A stretch of DNA of 14,321 bases from SHZI01 sp049290495. GTDB taxonomy: Bacteria; Pseudomonadota; Gammaproteobacteria; Steroidobacterales; GCA-2729495. Both the position numbers and the translations under genes were made by a program. Below, piece by piece: positions 6,778-13,947 of this stretch (positions are counted from its first letter, which is position 1; every line of letters starts with the position of its first letter). Where the stretch lies: the NCBI GenBank assembly GCA_049290495.1, contig JBATNV010000198.1, positions 1 through 14,321 of the forward strand. Direction: 5' to 3'. The notes beneath the pieces were generated by a model, which was not told where the DNA came from, made no database searches, and saw only the letters and a program-made list of their open reading frames with translations.

Positions 6778-8276
6778 TGCTGAAATATCTGGTCCCGATT
6801 CTGGCCCTGTTGCTGACCGGCGCAGTACATGCCCAGGCAGCACGTCTGGAGGGCGAGCAGCAGATGCTGCTGATCAATCCCTACGGCGGGTTGCCTGGCC
6901 GCTGGCTCAGTTGCGTGGAGCGCTGTACAGGCACAGACGAGGTGAGCGCGACGCAGACAGCACTGTTGCGTGTCGGTGCCGGCGGCAGCCGCTTGAGCTG
7001 GACGATCGCTGGCGATGAAGAGGCCAGCCGGCAACTCAATACCCTGATATATCGCGCTGAATACCGGCAGACGAAGACCGCGACGACTGTCATCCTGACT
7101 TCCCTGGAACCGTTCCGCGGCATGCGCCTGATTCACCGCTATACGCTGGCACGTGAAGGCCGCACGCTGTCGGCATCATTGCAGATGCCGCCGGGGGCGA
7201 CACTGGAACTGGCTGGCGGTGAAGATCTGGTCGGTACACGCTTGCCTGGCTTCGGCAGTTTCTACAGCTATGCACGAGCGGTGCGTGTTGATGCGGATGG
7301 TCAGCTCGAGCTGACGGGCGATGAGGATGCGACAGGCGCCGCACGTCAGTCTGTCCCTGGCGAGTGGACGGGTCTGCGCGGCCGCTTCTGGACGCTGCTG
7401 CTGCAGCCAAAGGAGGCTGTACAGGTTGTGGCTGCCGAAACTGCACCGGACCAGCCGAAGCTCAGCATCCGGCGGGATGGCGCGGGCGGCGGCAGCCTGG
7501 AGCTGCAGATCTACGCCGGGCCAGTGATTGCAACAGAGCTGGGAGCAGTGGCGCCGGAGCTGCGCGGCATGATGTACGCGTCGCTGTGGGACTGGTTGCG
7601 TGCGCTGGCCTTTGGCATGCACTGGCTGCTCGGTCAGCTGCAGCAGCTGGTCGGCAACTGGGGGCTGGCGATCATGCTCCTGTCGCTGTCAGTGAAACTG
7701 CTGATGTGGCCGCTGACCTTTGTCGCCGAGCGCTGGCAGGCCGAGGTCAATCGCACGCAGAGCCTGTTGCAGCCGCAGCTGGCGGCAGTCAGGCGTGAGT
7801 TCAAGGGTGAGGAGGCGCACCGGCGCACGCTCGCGGTCTATGCGCAGCATGGCGTCAGTCAGTTTTATACGCTGAAGAGCCTGGCTGGTTTCCTGATCCA
7901 GATCCCGGTCTTCATCGCCGCCTTCGATATGCTCGGTGAGAACTTCGGCCTGGCTGGCGCGGGCTTTCTCTGGGTACAGGATCTGTCACTTCCCGATCGG
8001 GCGATGGCCTTGCCCGGCGTGATGCCATTCTTTGGCGGCTATCTCAATCTGCTACCCGTGCTGATGACACTGTTCACGATCGCATCAGCGCGCGTACAGG
8101 AAGAAGTCTCGCTGTCGACAGAGTTGCTGGCTGGCCAGCGTCTGCGGCTCTATGCGATGGCCGCGCTGTTCTTCGTGTTGCTCTACACCTTCCCGGCCGG
8201 GATGGTGCTCTACTGGACCAGCAATAACCTGCTGCATCTGTGCAAGATCATGCTGGGCAAGTTACGGCATCGCTAA
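6777..8276 (+). CDS. YidC/Oxa1-family membrane insertase paralogue
   Basis: A 499-residue protein. Residues 1 to about 20 are hydrophobic and end VHAQA, so they look like a cleavable Sec signal rather than the retained N-terminal anchor of housekeeping YidC. Residues about 25-265 are a beta-rich periplasmic domain. Residues about 271-499 are the Oxa1 core: WDWLRALAFGMHWLLGQL, then LLSLSVKLLMWPLTF, a cytoplasmic hairpin (QPQLAAVRREFKGEEAHRRTLAVYAQHGV), LAGFLIQIPVFIAAFDML, the MPFFGGYLNLLPVLM region and a final FPAGMVLYWTSNNLLHL helix. K307 in VKLLMWPLT occupies the position of the conserved groove arginine; a positive charge is kept, as in plant Alb3. Housekeeping yidC normally sits beside rnpA and dnaA, so this is a paralogue that may insert or fold an envelope component linked to phosphonate transfer. 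The start at 6777 is preferred (TGATG overlap, GGGAG 11 bases upstream) over the GTG at 6765. Confidence 0.88.
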   Translation: MLKYLVPILALLLTGAVHAQAARLEGEQQMLLINPYGGLPGRWLSCVERCTGTDEVSATQTALLRVGAGGSRLSWTIAGDEEASRQLNTLIYRAEYRQTKTATTVILTSLEPFRGMRLIHRYTLAREGRTLSASLQMPPGATLELAGGEDLVGTRLPGFGSFYSYARAVRVDADGQLELTGDEDATGAARQSVPGEWTGLRGRFWTLLLQPKEAVQVVAAETAPDQPKLSIRRDGAGGGSLELQIYAGPVIATELGAVAPELRGMMYASLWDWLRALAFGMHWLLGQLQQLVGNWGLAIMLLSLSVKLLMWPLTFVAERWQAEVNRTQSLLQPQLAAVRREFKGEEAHRRTLAVYAQHGVSQFYTLKSLAGFLIQIPVFIAAFDMLGENFGLAGAGFLWVQDLSLPDRAMALPGVMPFFGGYLNLLPVLMTLFTIASARVQEEVSLSTELLAGQRLRLYAMAALFFVLLYTFPAGMVLYWTSNNLLHLCKIMLGKLRHR

Positions 8277-9247
8277 AGCTCCAGATTCTGGACCCTCAGC
8301 ACCAGCTTGCCCTGCGTCTGGCCACTTTCGGATTGCCGATGTGCCTGCTGTGCGTCATCCAGGTTCATGACCTGGATGCGCGGTAGCCTGAATGTGCCAC
8401 GCGCATAGTGTGCTACGAGTTCGGCTAGCATCCTGCCATCGGCGCGGTGGTGCAGGAATTCCGTTCTGATCTTGCGTGTTGCGATCTCCGGCATGTCCGG
8501 TGGTTCGTTGTTCATGTAGGCCACAACACCGCCGGTCTTGACCAGGCGGATGGCCGCTTCAGCAGCGCCTTCCTCAAGCAGTGATGCGAGGATCACATCC
8601 ACGCCACCGGGAGCCTGCGACCTGAGCACCTGCTCGTAGTCCGAACTGCTGTAGTCGATCAGGTGGTCCGCACCGAGGCCGCGTACATAGTTGAAGTTCT
8701 TATGCCGCGCGGTGGTGTAGACGATTGCACCTAGCCGTTTGGCCATCGGTATGGCGGCGCTGCCGAGTCCGCCTGCACCTGCCTGTATCAGTACCGTCTG
8801 GCCAGGTTGCAGATTCGCATACTCCGCGAGCGCCTGCCAGGCAGTCAGGCTGACCAGCGGCAGTGCTGCTGCTTCGATGAAGGACATGCTTGCCGGTTTG
8901 GCTGCAATCGCTGAGGCATCTATCGGTGCGTATTCGGCATAAGTGCCGTGCTGTACGGACCAGTTGAATGCCAGTCCCAGGACCGCGTCGCCGATGTTCC
9001 AGTCGCTGACGTTCTTCCCTCTGGCGACGATGCGGCCGGCGAGATCCCAGCCCGGTACGACGGGGAAGGTGCGTGTGATGTATTCCTGCAATTCGCCAGC
9101 GCGCAGACGCCTGTCGATGGGATTGACGCCGGCGGCCGCCACCTGCACCAGTACCTGGTTATCGCCCGGGACCGGTATCGGCAGGTCACCGGTCTGCAGA
9201 ACGCCCGGGCCACCATGTGCTGCGTAAAATACAGCTTTCATTGCCAT
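8273..9247 (-). CDS. Zinc-independent quinone oxidoreductase (MDR superfamily)
   Basis: A 324-residue NADPH-dependent medium-chain dehydrogenase/reductase of the QOR type. The N-terminal GroES-like domain has AGVNPIDRRLRAGE and VVPGWDLAGRIV. The nucleotide-binding domain has VLIQAGAGGLGSAAIPMAKRLGA, the AGAGGxG fingerprint typical of quinone oxidoreductases. The cysteine cluster and catalytic zinc ligands of alcohol dehydrogenases are not seen. Likely a soluble cytoplasmic enzyme reducing quinones or alpha,beta-unsaturated carbonyls; the physiological substrate cannot be deduced. The ATG at 9247 (MAMKAVFY) has AAGGGA only a few bases upstream. The in-frame ATG at 9241 (MKAVFY) has better spacing from the same site, so either is possible. 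The gene overlaps the insertase gene tail to tail by four bases (8273-8276). Confidence 0.93.
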   Translation of the reverse strand: MAMKAVFYAAHGGPGVLQTGDLPIPVPGDNQVLVQVAAAGVNPIDRRLRAGELQEYITRTFPVVPGWDLAGRIVARGKNVSDWNIGDAVLGLAFNWSVQHGTYAEYAPIDASAIAAKPASMSFIEAAALPLVSLTAWQALAEYANLQPGQTVLIQAGAGGLGSAAIPMAKRLGAIVYTTARHKNFNYVRGLGADHLIDYSSSDYEQVLRSQAPGGVDVILASLLEEGAAEAAIRLVKTGGVVAYMNNEPPDMPEIATRKIRTEFLHHRADGRMLAELVAHYARGTFRLPRIQVMNLDDAQQAHRQSESGQTQGKLVLRVQNLEL

Positions 9248-9292
9248 AGATCCCTTTGCACAATCCTTGCCCGGCGGACCAGGTGCTGCGGG

Positions 9293-9333
9293 AAAAGTAA
9301 GGCTGGCGCCAACCTCCAGGGTTGGCGCCAGCC
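9293..9333 (-). terminator. Rho-independent terminator of the TonB-dependent receptor gene
   Basis: A perfect 14-base inverted repeat (GGCTGGCGCCAACC at 9301-9314, its complement at 9320-9333) encloses a five-base loop. Read on the minus strand it lies 64 bases after the receptor stop and is followed by TTACTTTT (9300-9293). There is no T-tract on the plus-strand side, so it acts for the minus strand only. It also separates the receptor transcript from the quinone oxidoreductase gene. Confidence 0.85.
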
Positions 9334-9397
9334 GTCTCATGGTTCACCGAAAAAACTCAGTACATCCTTTTCGCTACAAGACCGGCATCGGGCACGA

Positions 9398-11788
9398 CTA
9401 CCGGGCGCCAAAGTTCTTCTTGAAACCAATATGCCAGGTCCGCGGGTTCTGGTAATACTTTACGTTCGCCAGTGCGGTTGTGAGCATGTAGCGGTCATTA
9501 CAGTTCCTGCACTCGGCGACCAGTGACCAGTCCTGGTCAGTGTTATCCAGTTGAATCGCGGCATCGAAGGTTGTGTAGCCATCGATGTTGTACTTCGGTC
9601 CACCCGCGCTGAAGGTATTGTGGTCACCGACCGAATACAGGTAAGCGCTGGGCACCAGGTTGTAGGTGGGGTTCATTGTCCACACATAGCTGCCGCCAAA
9701 AGTGATGGTGTAGTTAGGCACCTTGGTCGGATCAGCGATGCTGCCGTCGGGCGAGACGATGCCCTGGCCGCAGACCGCCGTCGTGCCACCCAAACACGCC
9801 GCCTGCTGTGCCTGAATTTCCGGTGCCAGATTCTTGTATTTCGCATCACCGAGTCCAGCGCTCAGCAGCACTGTCAGGTTTTCGATCGGAGCTGCGGTCA
9901 ACTCGACTTCGAGCCCCTTGTTATCCAGGTCTGCAAAATTCTTGGTGACGAACACCGGCGCACCAGTGGAGCTTGTGACCGCTGTTGGTACCTGAAAATC
10001 TGAAACATCCATGTAGAACGCGGTCACGTTGGCTCGCAACTGTCCGTCGTACCATTCCGAGCGCATTCCCAGTTCGTAAGACCAGACTTTCTCCGGCGCG
10101 AAGGGCTGGTCCAGTACTGGCGCGGTGCCGCGTGCGTTCCAGCCGCCGGATTTAAAGCCCTTGGTGACGGATCCATAGAAATTCAGCTGGTCATCCACCG
10201 TATATTGAAGCGCAAAGCGCGGCGTCAATTTCTCCACGCTCTGGTTGCGCGGAATATTGGCGTATTGCTCAACCAAAACTGGATCACCTGGATTTGGATT
10301 TGTGCTGCTCAAATTCTCAAAATTGACGTTGCTCAGGTCATTGTCCGAGATGCCATCGCCATTCAGGTCTATGAAGCAGGTGGCGGTCGGCGGGCAGGGC
10401 TGATTGTCGGAGAAGGAAATGTTCTTGTCTTCATCGGTGTAGCGCAGGCCGACCGTTGCGGTCCAGTGATCGTCAAGCTTGTAGTCGCCCTGCGCATAGA
10501 CAGCCCAGGTCTCCGTCGTGTTTTTCATGACGAGGTCGGAGAGAACCAGGGGGATGAAGGTCGGTGGCGGTGCAGGAACGTCGACCAGAGTGCCAAAATC
10601 CGTGCGGTTGTCTTCGCGCAGATAGTAGACACCGGTGACGTATTGCAGTTTGTCGCCGTAATCACCGACAAACTTGAACTCCTGGGAAAGCTGCTGGTTC
10701 CTGCTGTCGTTGGCAACCGTATAGCCACCCCACGGCCCCGGTGCCTGGCCAAAGGCAGCGCGCGTGGCGACGTTGCCATTAAGGAAATCTATAGCGTAGT
10801 CCTGGGTGAAGTCTCGCCAGCCCGTGATGGAGCTGAGCGTACCGGCAGATGTCGACCAGTCTACATTCAGATAGGCGTTATAAGCCTCAACTTCATTGCC
10901 CAGTCCGTAATAAGCCTTGGGACCAGTGAATATGCCAACCAGCGCGCCACCATTCCTGGAAAGGCCGGTACTGGTGATCCGGTTGTCGCCACTCTTGGTG
11001 GTGCTGATGCTGGTGTAGTCCTGGTTTTCATAGTCCATTGCCAGGTCAACAGTGAGATCATCGGTTGCCAGCCAGCGGATGGCGCCACGAACACCGTAGT
11101 TTTCATCCGTGTTTACGTCTTCGCCGGTCGTTACGCTGTGGGCATATCCGTCATCGTTGATGTAGTAACCGGACAGCTTGGTCAGGAGAGTGCTTGAAAC
11201 CGGGATATCGACGCTGCCGCGCGCGTTATAGCGGTCGAATTGACCGTAACCGCCTTCAACGTAGCCACCGAACTCTTCGGCCGGCTTTCTCATGATGATG
11301 CGCACCGCGCCGCCCGTGGTGTTGCGACCAAACAGCGTGCCCTGCGGCCCACGCAATACCTCGATACGGTCCACGTCGAAAAACGTGAAGTTATTCGCGT
11401 TCTGTCGCGCGACATAGATATCGTCGATATAGCTGCCGACCGGCGGATCGAAAGTGGCAATGGATTCGGAATTGCCCAGTCCGCGCAGCGTATAGGCATT
11501 GGCGGTACCGAGGCCGGTGTTGTTGTGACCAATCATGTTGGGCACCAAGTGCGCTGTCTCGAGGGCGTCAGTCACCTGCAGGCGATCCAGCTGTTCAGAA
11601 CTGTAAGCACTGATGGCAATCGGAACGTCTTGCAACTGCTGTTCGCGACGCTGTGCCGTGACGACGATTTCGGTAATAGCGGAGGCCGAGTCCTGGGCGA
11701 GCGCCACAGCTGGCGACAGCAGCGTTGCAGTGAGTGGCAATGCGAGCAGACGAGCGATGTGGCGACTTTTGGCTCTGAAGGAAATCAT
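9398..11788 (-). CDS. TonB-dependent outer-membrane receptor
   Basis: A 796-residue receptor that would import a ligand across the outer membrane using the TonB-ExbBD proton-motive system. Residues 1 to about 32 are a signal peptide ending AVALAQ. ITEIVVTAQRRE is the TonB-box region, followed by the plug (LQDVPIAISAYSSEQLD, VLRGPQGTLFGRNTTGGAVRI). The rest is a 22-strand-type barrel with Tyr/Trp-rich amphipathic strands ending TWHIGFKKNFGAR. The last aromatic residue is four from the end, where most barrels end in Phe. The plug matches the large group of receptors with the VTAQRREQxLQDVPIA motif that is expanded in Sphingomonadales and some Gammaproteobacteria; their ligands range from siderophores to plant and steroid compounds and are mostly unknown. 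The start at 11788 is preferred because GGAG lies eight bases upstream; a GTG at 11815 is in frame. A divergent MarR gene suggests substrate-responsive control. Confidence 0.95.
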   Translation of the reverse strand: MISFRAKSRHIARLLALPLTATLLSPAVALAQDSASAITEIVVTAQRREQQLQDVPIAISAYSSEQLDRLQVTDALETAHLVPNMIGHNNTGLGTANAYTLRGLGNSESIATFDPPVGSYIDDIYVARQNANNFTFFDVDRIEVLRGPQGTLFGRNTTGGAVRIIMRKPAEEFGGYVEGGYGQFDRYNARGSVDIPVSSTLLTKLSGYYINDDGYAHSVTTGEDVNTDENYGVRGAIRWLATDDLTVDLAMDYENQDYTSISTTKSGDNRITSTGLSRNGGALVGIFTGPKAYYGLGNEVEAYNAYLNVDWSTSAGTLSSITGWRDFTQDYAIDFLNGNVATRAAFGQAPGPWGGYTVANDSRNQQLSQEFKFVGDYGDKLQYVTGVYYLREDNRTDFGTLVDVPAPPPTFIPLVLSDLVMKNTTETWAVYAQGDYKLDDHWTATVGLRYTDEDKNISFSDNQPCPPTATCFIDLNGDGISDNDLSNVNFENLSSTNPNPGDPVLVEQYANIPRNQSVEKLTPRFALQYTVDDQLNFYGSVTKGFKSGGWNARGTAPVLDQPFAPEKVWSYELGMRSEWYDGQLRANVTAFYMDVSDFQVPTAVTSSTGAPVFVTKNFADLDNKGLEVELTAAPIENLTVLLSAGLGDAKYKNLAPEIQAQQAACLGGTTAVCGQGIVSPDGSIADPTKVPNYTITFGGSYVWTMNPTYNLVPSAYLYSVGDHNTFSAGGPKYNIDGYTTFDAAIQLDNTDQDWSLVAECRNCNDRYMLTTALANVKYYQNPRTWHIGFKKNFGAR

Positions 11789-11830
11789 TGGATGCACTCC
11801 ATGTGGCTTCGACACAACTGGCAGCGGTTT

Positions 11831-11846
11831 AGTCTATTTACAGACT
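11831..11846. promoter_or_regulatory. Candidate operator palindrome between the receptor and marR genes
   Basis: AGTCT-ATTTAC-AGACT is an inverted repeat with perfect five-base arms, 42 bases before the receptor ATG and inside the 134-base divergent gap. A third AGACTG half-site (GATAGACTGTAC, 11907-11918) lies just before the marR start. MarR proteins commonly bind such sites in divergent promoters. No clear -35/-10 pair could be assigned to either gene, so binding is inferred from position and symmetry. Confidence 0.4.
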
Positions 11847-11922
11847 GGTGTTTATCATAATCGTGGGCGCGATGCGAGATCCACTTTGTTGATTGTGATG
11901 TTCATGGATAGACTGTACGCCC

Positions 11923-12414
11923 ATGAGTACCAAAAAAACCACGAGGGTTGTGAGCGCAGATAAAATGGAATTTGCCGACGCTTTTCAGATGTTCCTCGGC
12001 GAAGTCATGCTGCTGAATGGTGAATTCATGAGCGCGGCATCCGAGCGCGCTGCAGATCTTGATATCACACCACCCCAATGGCAGGCCCTGATCCTTGCCG
12101 CAGGTCAGCCCAGAACGGTCTCCCAATACGCGAGACGTCTCGGTACCCAGCGTCAGAACGTGCAATATACGATAAACAGTCTGGTGAAACGCGGACTCGT
12201 AGAGCTGACCGACAATCCGGATCACCGTCGTTCACCGCTGATTCGTTTGAGCAGCAACGGCAAGAAACTCCTCGCCAAACTTCGTCATCGGGCAACTGAT
12301 CTGTCTCGGCAATTCACCGACGGCATTGATCTGACTGTTGAAGACCTGCAGCGCCTGGGTATGGAGCTTCGGCAGTTGCGGCATCAGGGCCGCGTCCGTC
12401 ACAAGCTGGGGTAG
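11923..12414 (+). CDS. MarR-family transcriptional regulator
   Basis: A 163-residue winged-helix protein of normal MarR length that would act as a dimer binding a palindromic site and usually released by a small ligand. The N-terminal helices (ADAFQMFLGEVMLLNGEFMSAASERAADL) and the C-terminal helix (VEDLQRLGMELRQLRHQG) would form the dimer. The DNA-binding domain runs ITPPQWQALILAAGQPRTVSQYARRLGTQRQNVQYTINSL, with a wing at DNPDHRRSPLIRLSSNG. The Asp and Arg of the usual D-x-R-(D)-R-R wing are kept in part (DHRRS). The gene is divergent from the TonB-dependent receptor, which is its most likely target, and precedes the DUF1838 gene. No strong ribosome site is visible before the ATG at 11923. 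Confidence 0.93.
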   Translation: MSTKKTTRVVSADKMEFADAFQMFLGEVMLLNGEFMSAASERAADLDITPPQWQALILAAGQPRTVSQYARRLGTQRQNVQYTINSLVKRGLVELTDNPDHRRSPLIRLSSNGKKLLAKLRHRATDLSRQFTDGIDLTVEDLQRLGMELRQLRHQGRVRHKLG

Positions 12415-12499
12415 GGATACGCCGGCTTAATCGTTGGCCGCGCGACCTTCCTTGCCCCCCGCAGAATTCATCGCCTCAGCCCGTCCCCTTGATGGAAAA

Positions 12500-12528
12500 G
12501 TGACAAAAATTTGTCAAGGTGCTATTTA
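12500..12528 (+). promoter_or_regulatory. Putative promoter of the DUF1838 gene with an overlapping 16-base palindrome
   Basis: GTGACA at 12500-12505 matches the sigma-70 -35 box in five of six bases, and a weak -10 (TATTTA, 12523-12528) follows after 17 bases. The perfect palindrome TGACAAAAATTTGTCA (12501-12516; seven-base arms, two-base centre) covers the -35 and the first part of the spacer, which is where a repressor would block polymerase. It differs in sequence from the AGTCT repeat upstream of marR, so it may belong to a different regulator. Confidence 0.45.
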
Positions 12529-12560
12529 TTTTTCAACCGGACCATTGTCGTCAGTGTAGC

Positions 12561-12567
12561 AGAGGAG
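12561..12567 (+). promoter_or_regulatory. Strong ribosome binding site of the DUF1838 gene
   Basis: AGAGGAG ends six bases before the ATG at 12574. It fixes this start and shows that the short upstream fragment is the true 5' end of the split gene. The second fragment starts inside a codon run with no such site. Confidence 0.7.
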
Positions 12568-12573
12568 CATCTA

Positions 12574-13745
12574 ATGACAAGAAGAAATCTGTGGTGCTGC
12601 GTAGTGAGTGCGTTGCTGCTTGTCGGTCAGGCGACTTATGCCTCCGACCCGGTCTCCGCCTATAACACCATTCCGGATGACATCGGCAAACTCAACTATC
12701 GCATGCAGAATGGATCGCGGGCGGGAAGTCTGTTTTCTACATGAAGGGCTATGTGTACGCGTATATTCCGGGGGATAGCGAATGCCAAACAGGTACCCCG
12801 GATGACGCCAAATGCGAAGGGTTCACTGCCACTGACCCCAGGCGACATGGTGCCCGTCTGTTTGGCTTTGAAGGCTATAACGTTCGCTGGCTGACGAGCA
12901 GCCCGAATGCCAATGAGCTGCTCTATGCCAGTCGTGAAATCGTCTTCTATACTGATCCGCGTACGGGCGAAATCGTGAATTCCTGGAAGAATCCATGGAC
13001 CGGTGAAACCGTTCCCGTGACTCCAGTGATGAACGAGTACATGGATGCTCCGCGCGGCACTGCCGACTTTGCGAATCCGAGTCGTCCGCAGGAAGAGTTT
13101 GGCCTGAACTATGCTTCCAATGCCGACGTATTTCCCAACTACGATCTTAAGACGCAATTCGCCCAGAGCGACAACATGAATGTCGCCAACGATGGTCAAT
13201 ACTCCTCCGCCGAATTGTTTGATTTCTACTTGCCGAAGGACTCTGTACGTGAATTGAGGTGTGCAGATATAGTCCTGAATCAGCCTCAGGATAAGAAGAG
13301 CAAGAAGAAAATGTGGTACTGGTGGCTGTGCCCGGGTAGTCAGGCAAAGCGGCTGGATTGGGCGCCCCGCGGCACCGTGTCCTGGTCCAGAGTCGGGCCC
13401 TGGCTGCCATGGATGGGTATGAGTGAAGTTGCCAGCAACAGCCGACACGTAGCCGGTGTCCTGGTCTACCACGTACGCAGCGAAACCCGGACGCAGTTTG
13501 AGGACATGCCGGTTGCCTTCCGTAACCGGATGCAGCAATGGTTTGATAACGGCGCTCTTGGCCTGCAGACCATCGGCTTTGAAGCCTGGAAGCGTCCGGC
13601 CAACTACGCGGAATATCAGGCGACACACCCGCGTAACAACGGCAACAACGACACGACCTGGTCGGTCTTTAAAGAGAAGGTTCTGGAGCCCCAGGGTTTG
13701 ACCTGGCAACAGTGGGCCGACTCCGGTTATCCATTGCCGCAGTAA
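12574..13745 (+). pseudogene. Secreted DUF1838-family protein, split by an apparent one-base deletion
   Basis: Two frames together make one protein of about 390 residues. The first (12574-12744) starts after a strong ribosome site with MTRRNLWCC and a signal peptide ending TYA, and continues PDDIGKLNYRMQNGSRAG before running to TGA. The second continues in the frame of 12741-13745: KSVFYMKGYVYAYIPGD, ARLFGFEGYNVRWL, YTDPRTGEIVNSWKNPWTGETV, WYWWLCPG, RVGPWLPWMGM, VLVYHVRSETRTQFEDMP. These stretches resemble DUF1838 proteins, whose function is unknown. Restoring one base around 12724-12728 (GGA-AAG for GGAAG) joins RAG to KSVFYMKGYVYA without loss. No canonical slippery heptamer is present, so programmed frameshifting is unlikely. 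It is either a recent pseudogene or a base-call error. If translated from 12741, the 334-residue second part would lack a signal peptide. It is followed by a strong terminator. Confidence 0.78.
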
Positions 13746-13762
13746 TCACACTGCCAAGGAAG

Positions 13763-13793
13763 AATGGCGGCCATCCCGCCGCCATTTTTTTTT
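13763..13793 (+). terminator. Rho-independent terminator after the DUF1838 gene
   Basis: AATGGCGGC (13763-13771) pairs with GCCGCCATT (13778-13786) around a six-base loop, followed by nine T residues (13785-13793). It begins 17 bases after the DUF1838 stop. Confidence 0.93.
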
Positions 13794-13947
13794 GCTCGTG
13801 ATTCAGGGATTGGCACCTGTCTGTTGCTCGAGGAAATCAGCTTGCAGGACTGTGAAAGCCCTTATCATTCCCGATCATGATATTCACCCGACGTACTTTT
13901 CAGCTCGCAGTGCAGCGCCGTCCTCAGCCTGGCGTCCACTCGATCTA
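13794..13947. other. Spacer between the DUF1838 terminator and the MFS gene
   Basis: Nothing convincing was found here. The MFS frame is open through most of it, but the predicted residues before 13948 are not MFS-like and the GTG at 13852 has AGGA only two bases away. It presumably holds the MFS promoter, but no good -35/-10 pair stands out. Confidence 0.4.

Noticed and set aside
5713..6843. A 376-codon minus-strand open frame opposite the TagF-like gene
   Set aside because: Low-complexity, unrecognisable translation; the plus strand carries the family motifs.
9301..9333. The 14-base inverted repeat as a transposon end or recombination site
   Set aside because: It is a single compact hairpin with a five-base loop, placed after the receptor stop and followed by a T-rich tract on that strand, so a terminator explains it fully. 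No transposase or flanking duplication is seen.
10205..11197. A 330-codon plus-strand open frame inside the TonB-dependent receptor
   Set aside because: No ribosome site or domain; the minus strand encodes conserved receptor sequence throughout.
12720..12744. Programmed -1 frameshifting in the DUF1838 gene
   Set aside because: The needed shift is -1, but the local sequence GCG GGA AGT is not an X XXY YYZ slippery heptamer, and I see no clear downstream stimulatory hairpin.
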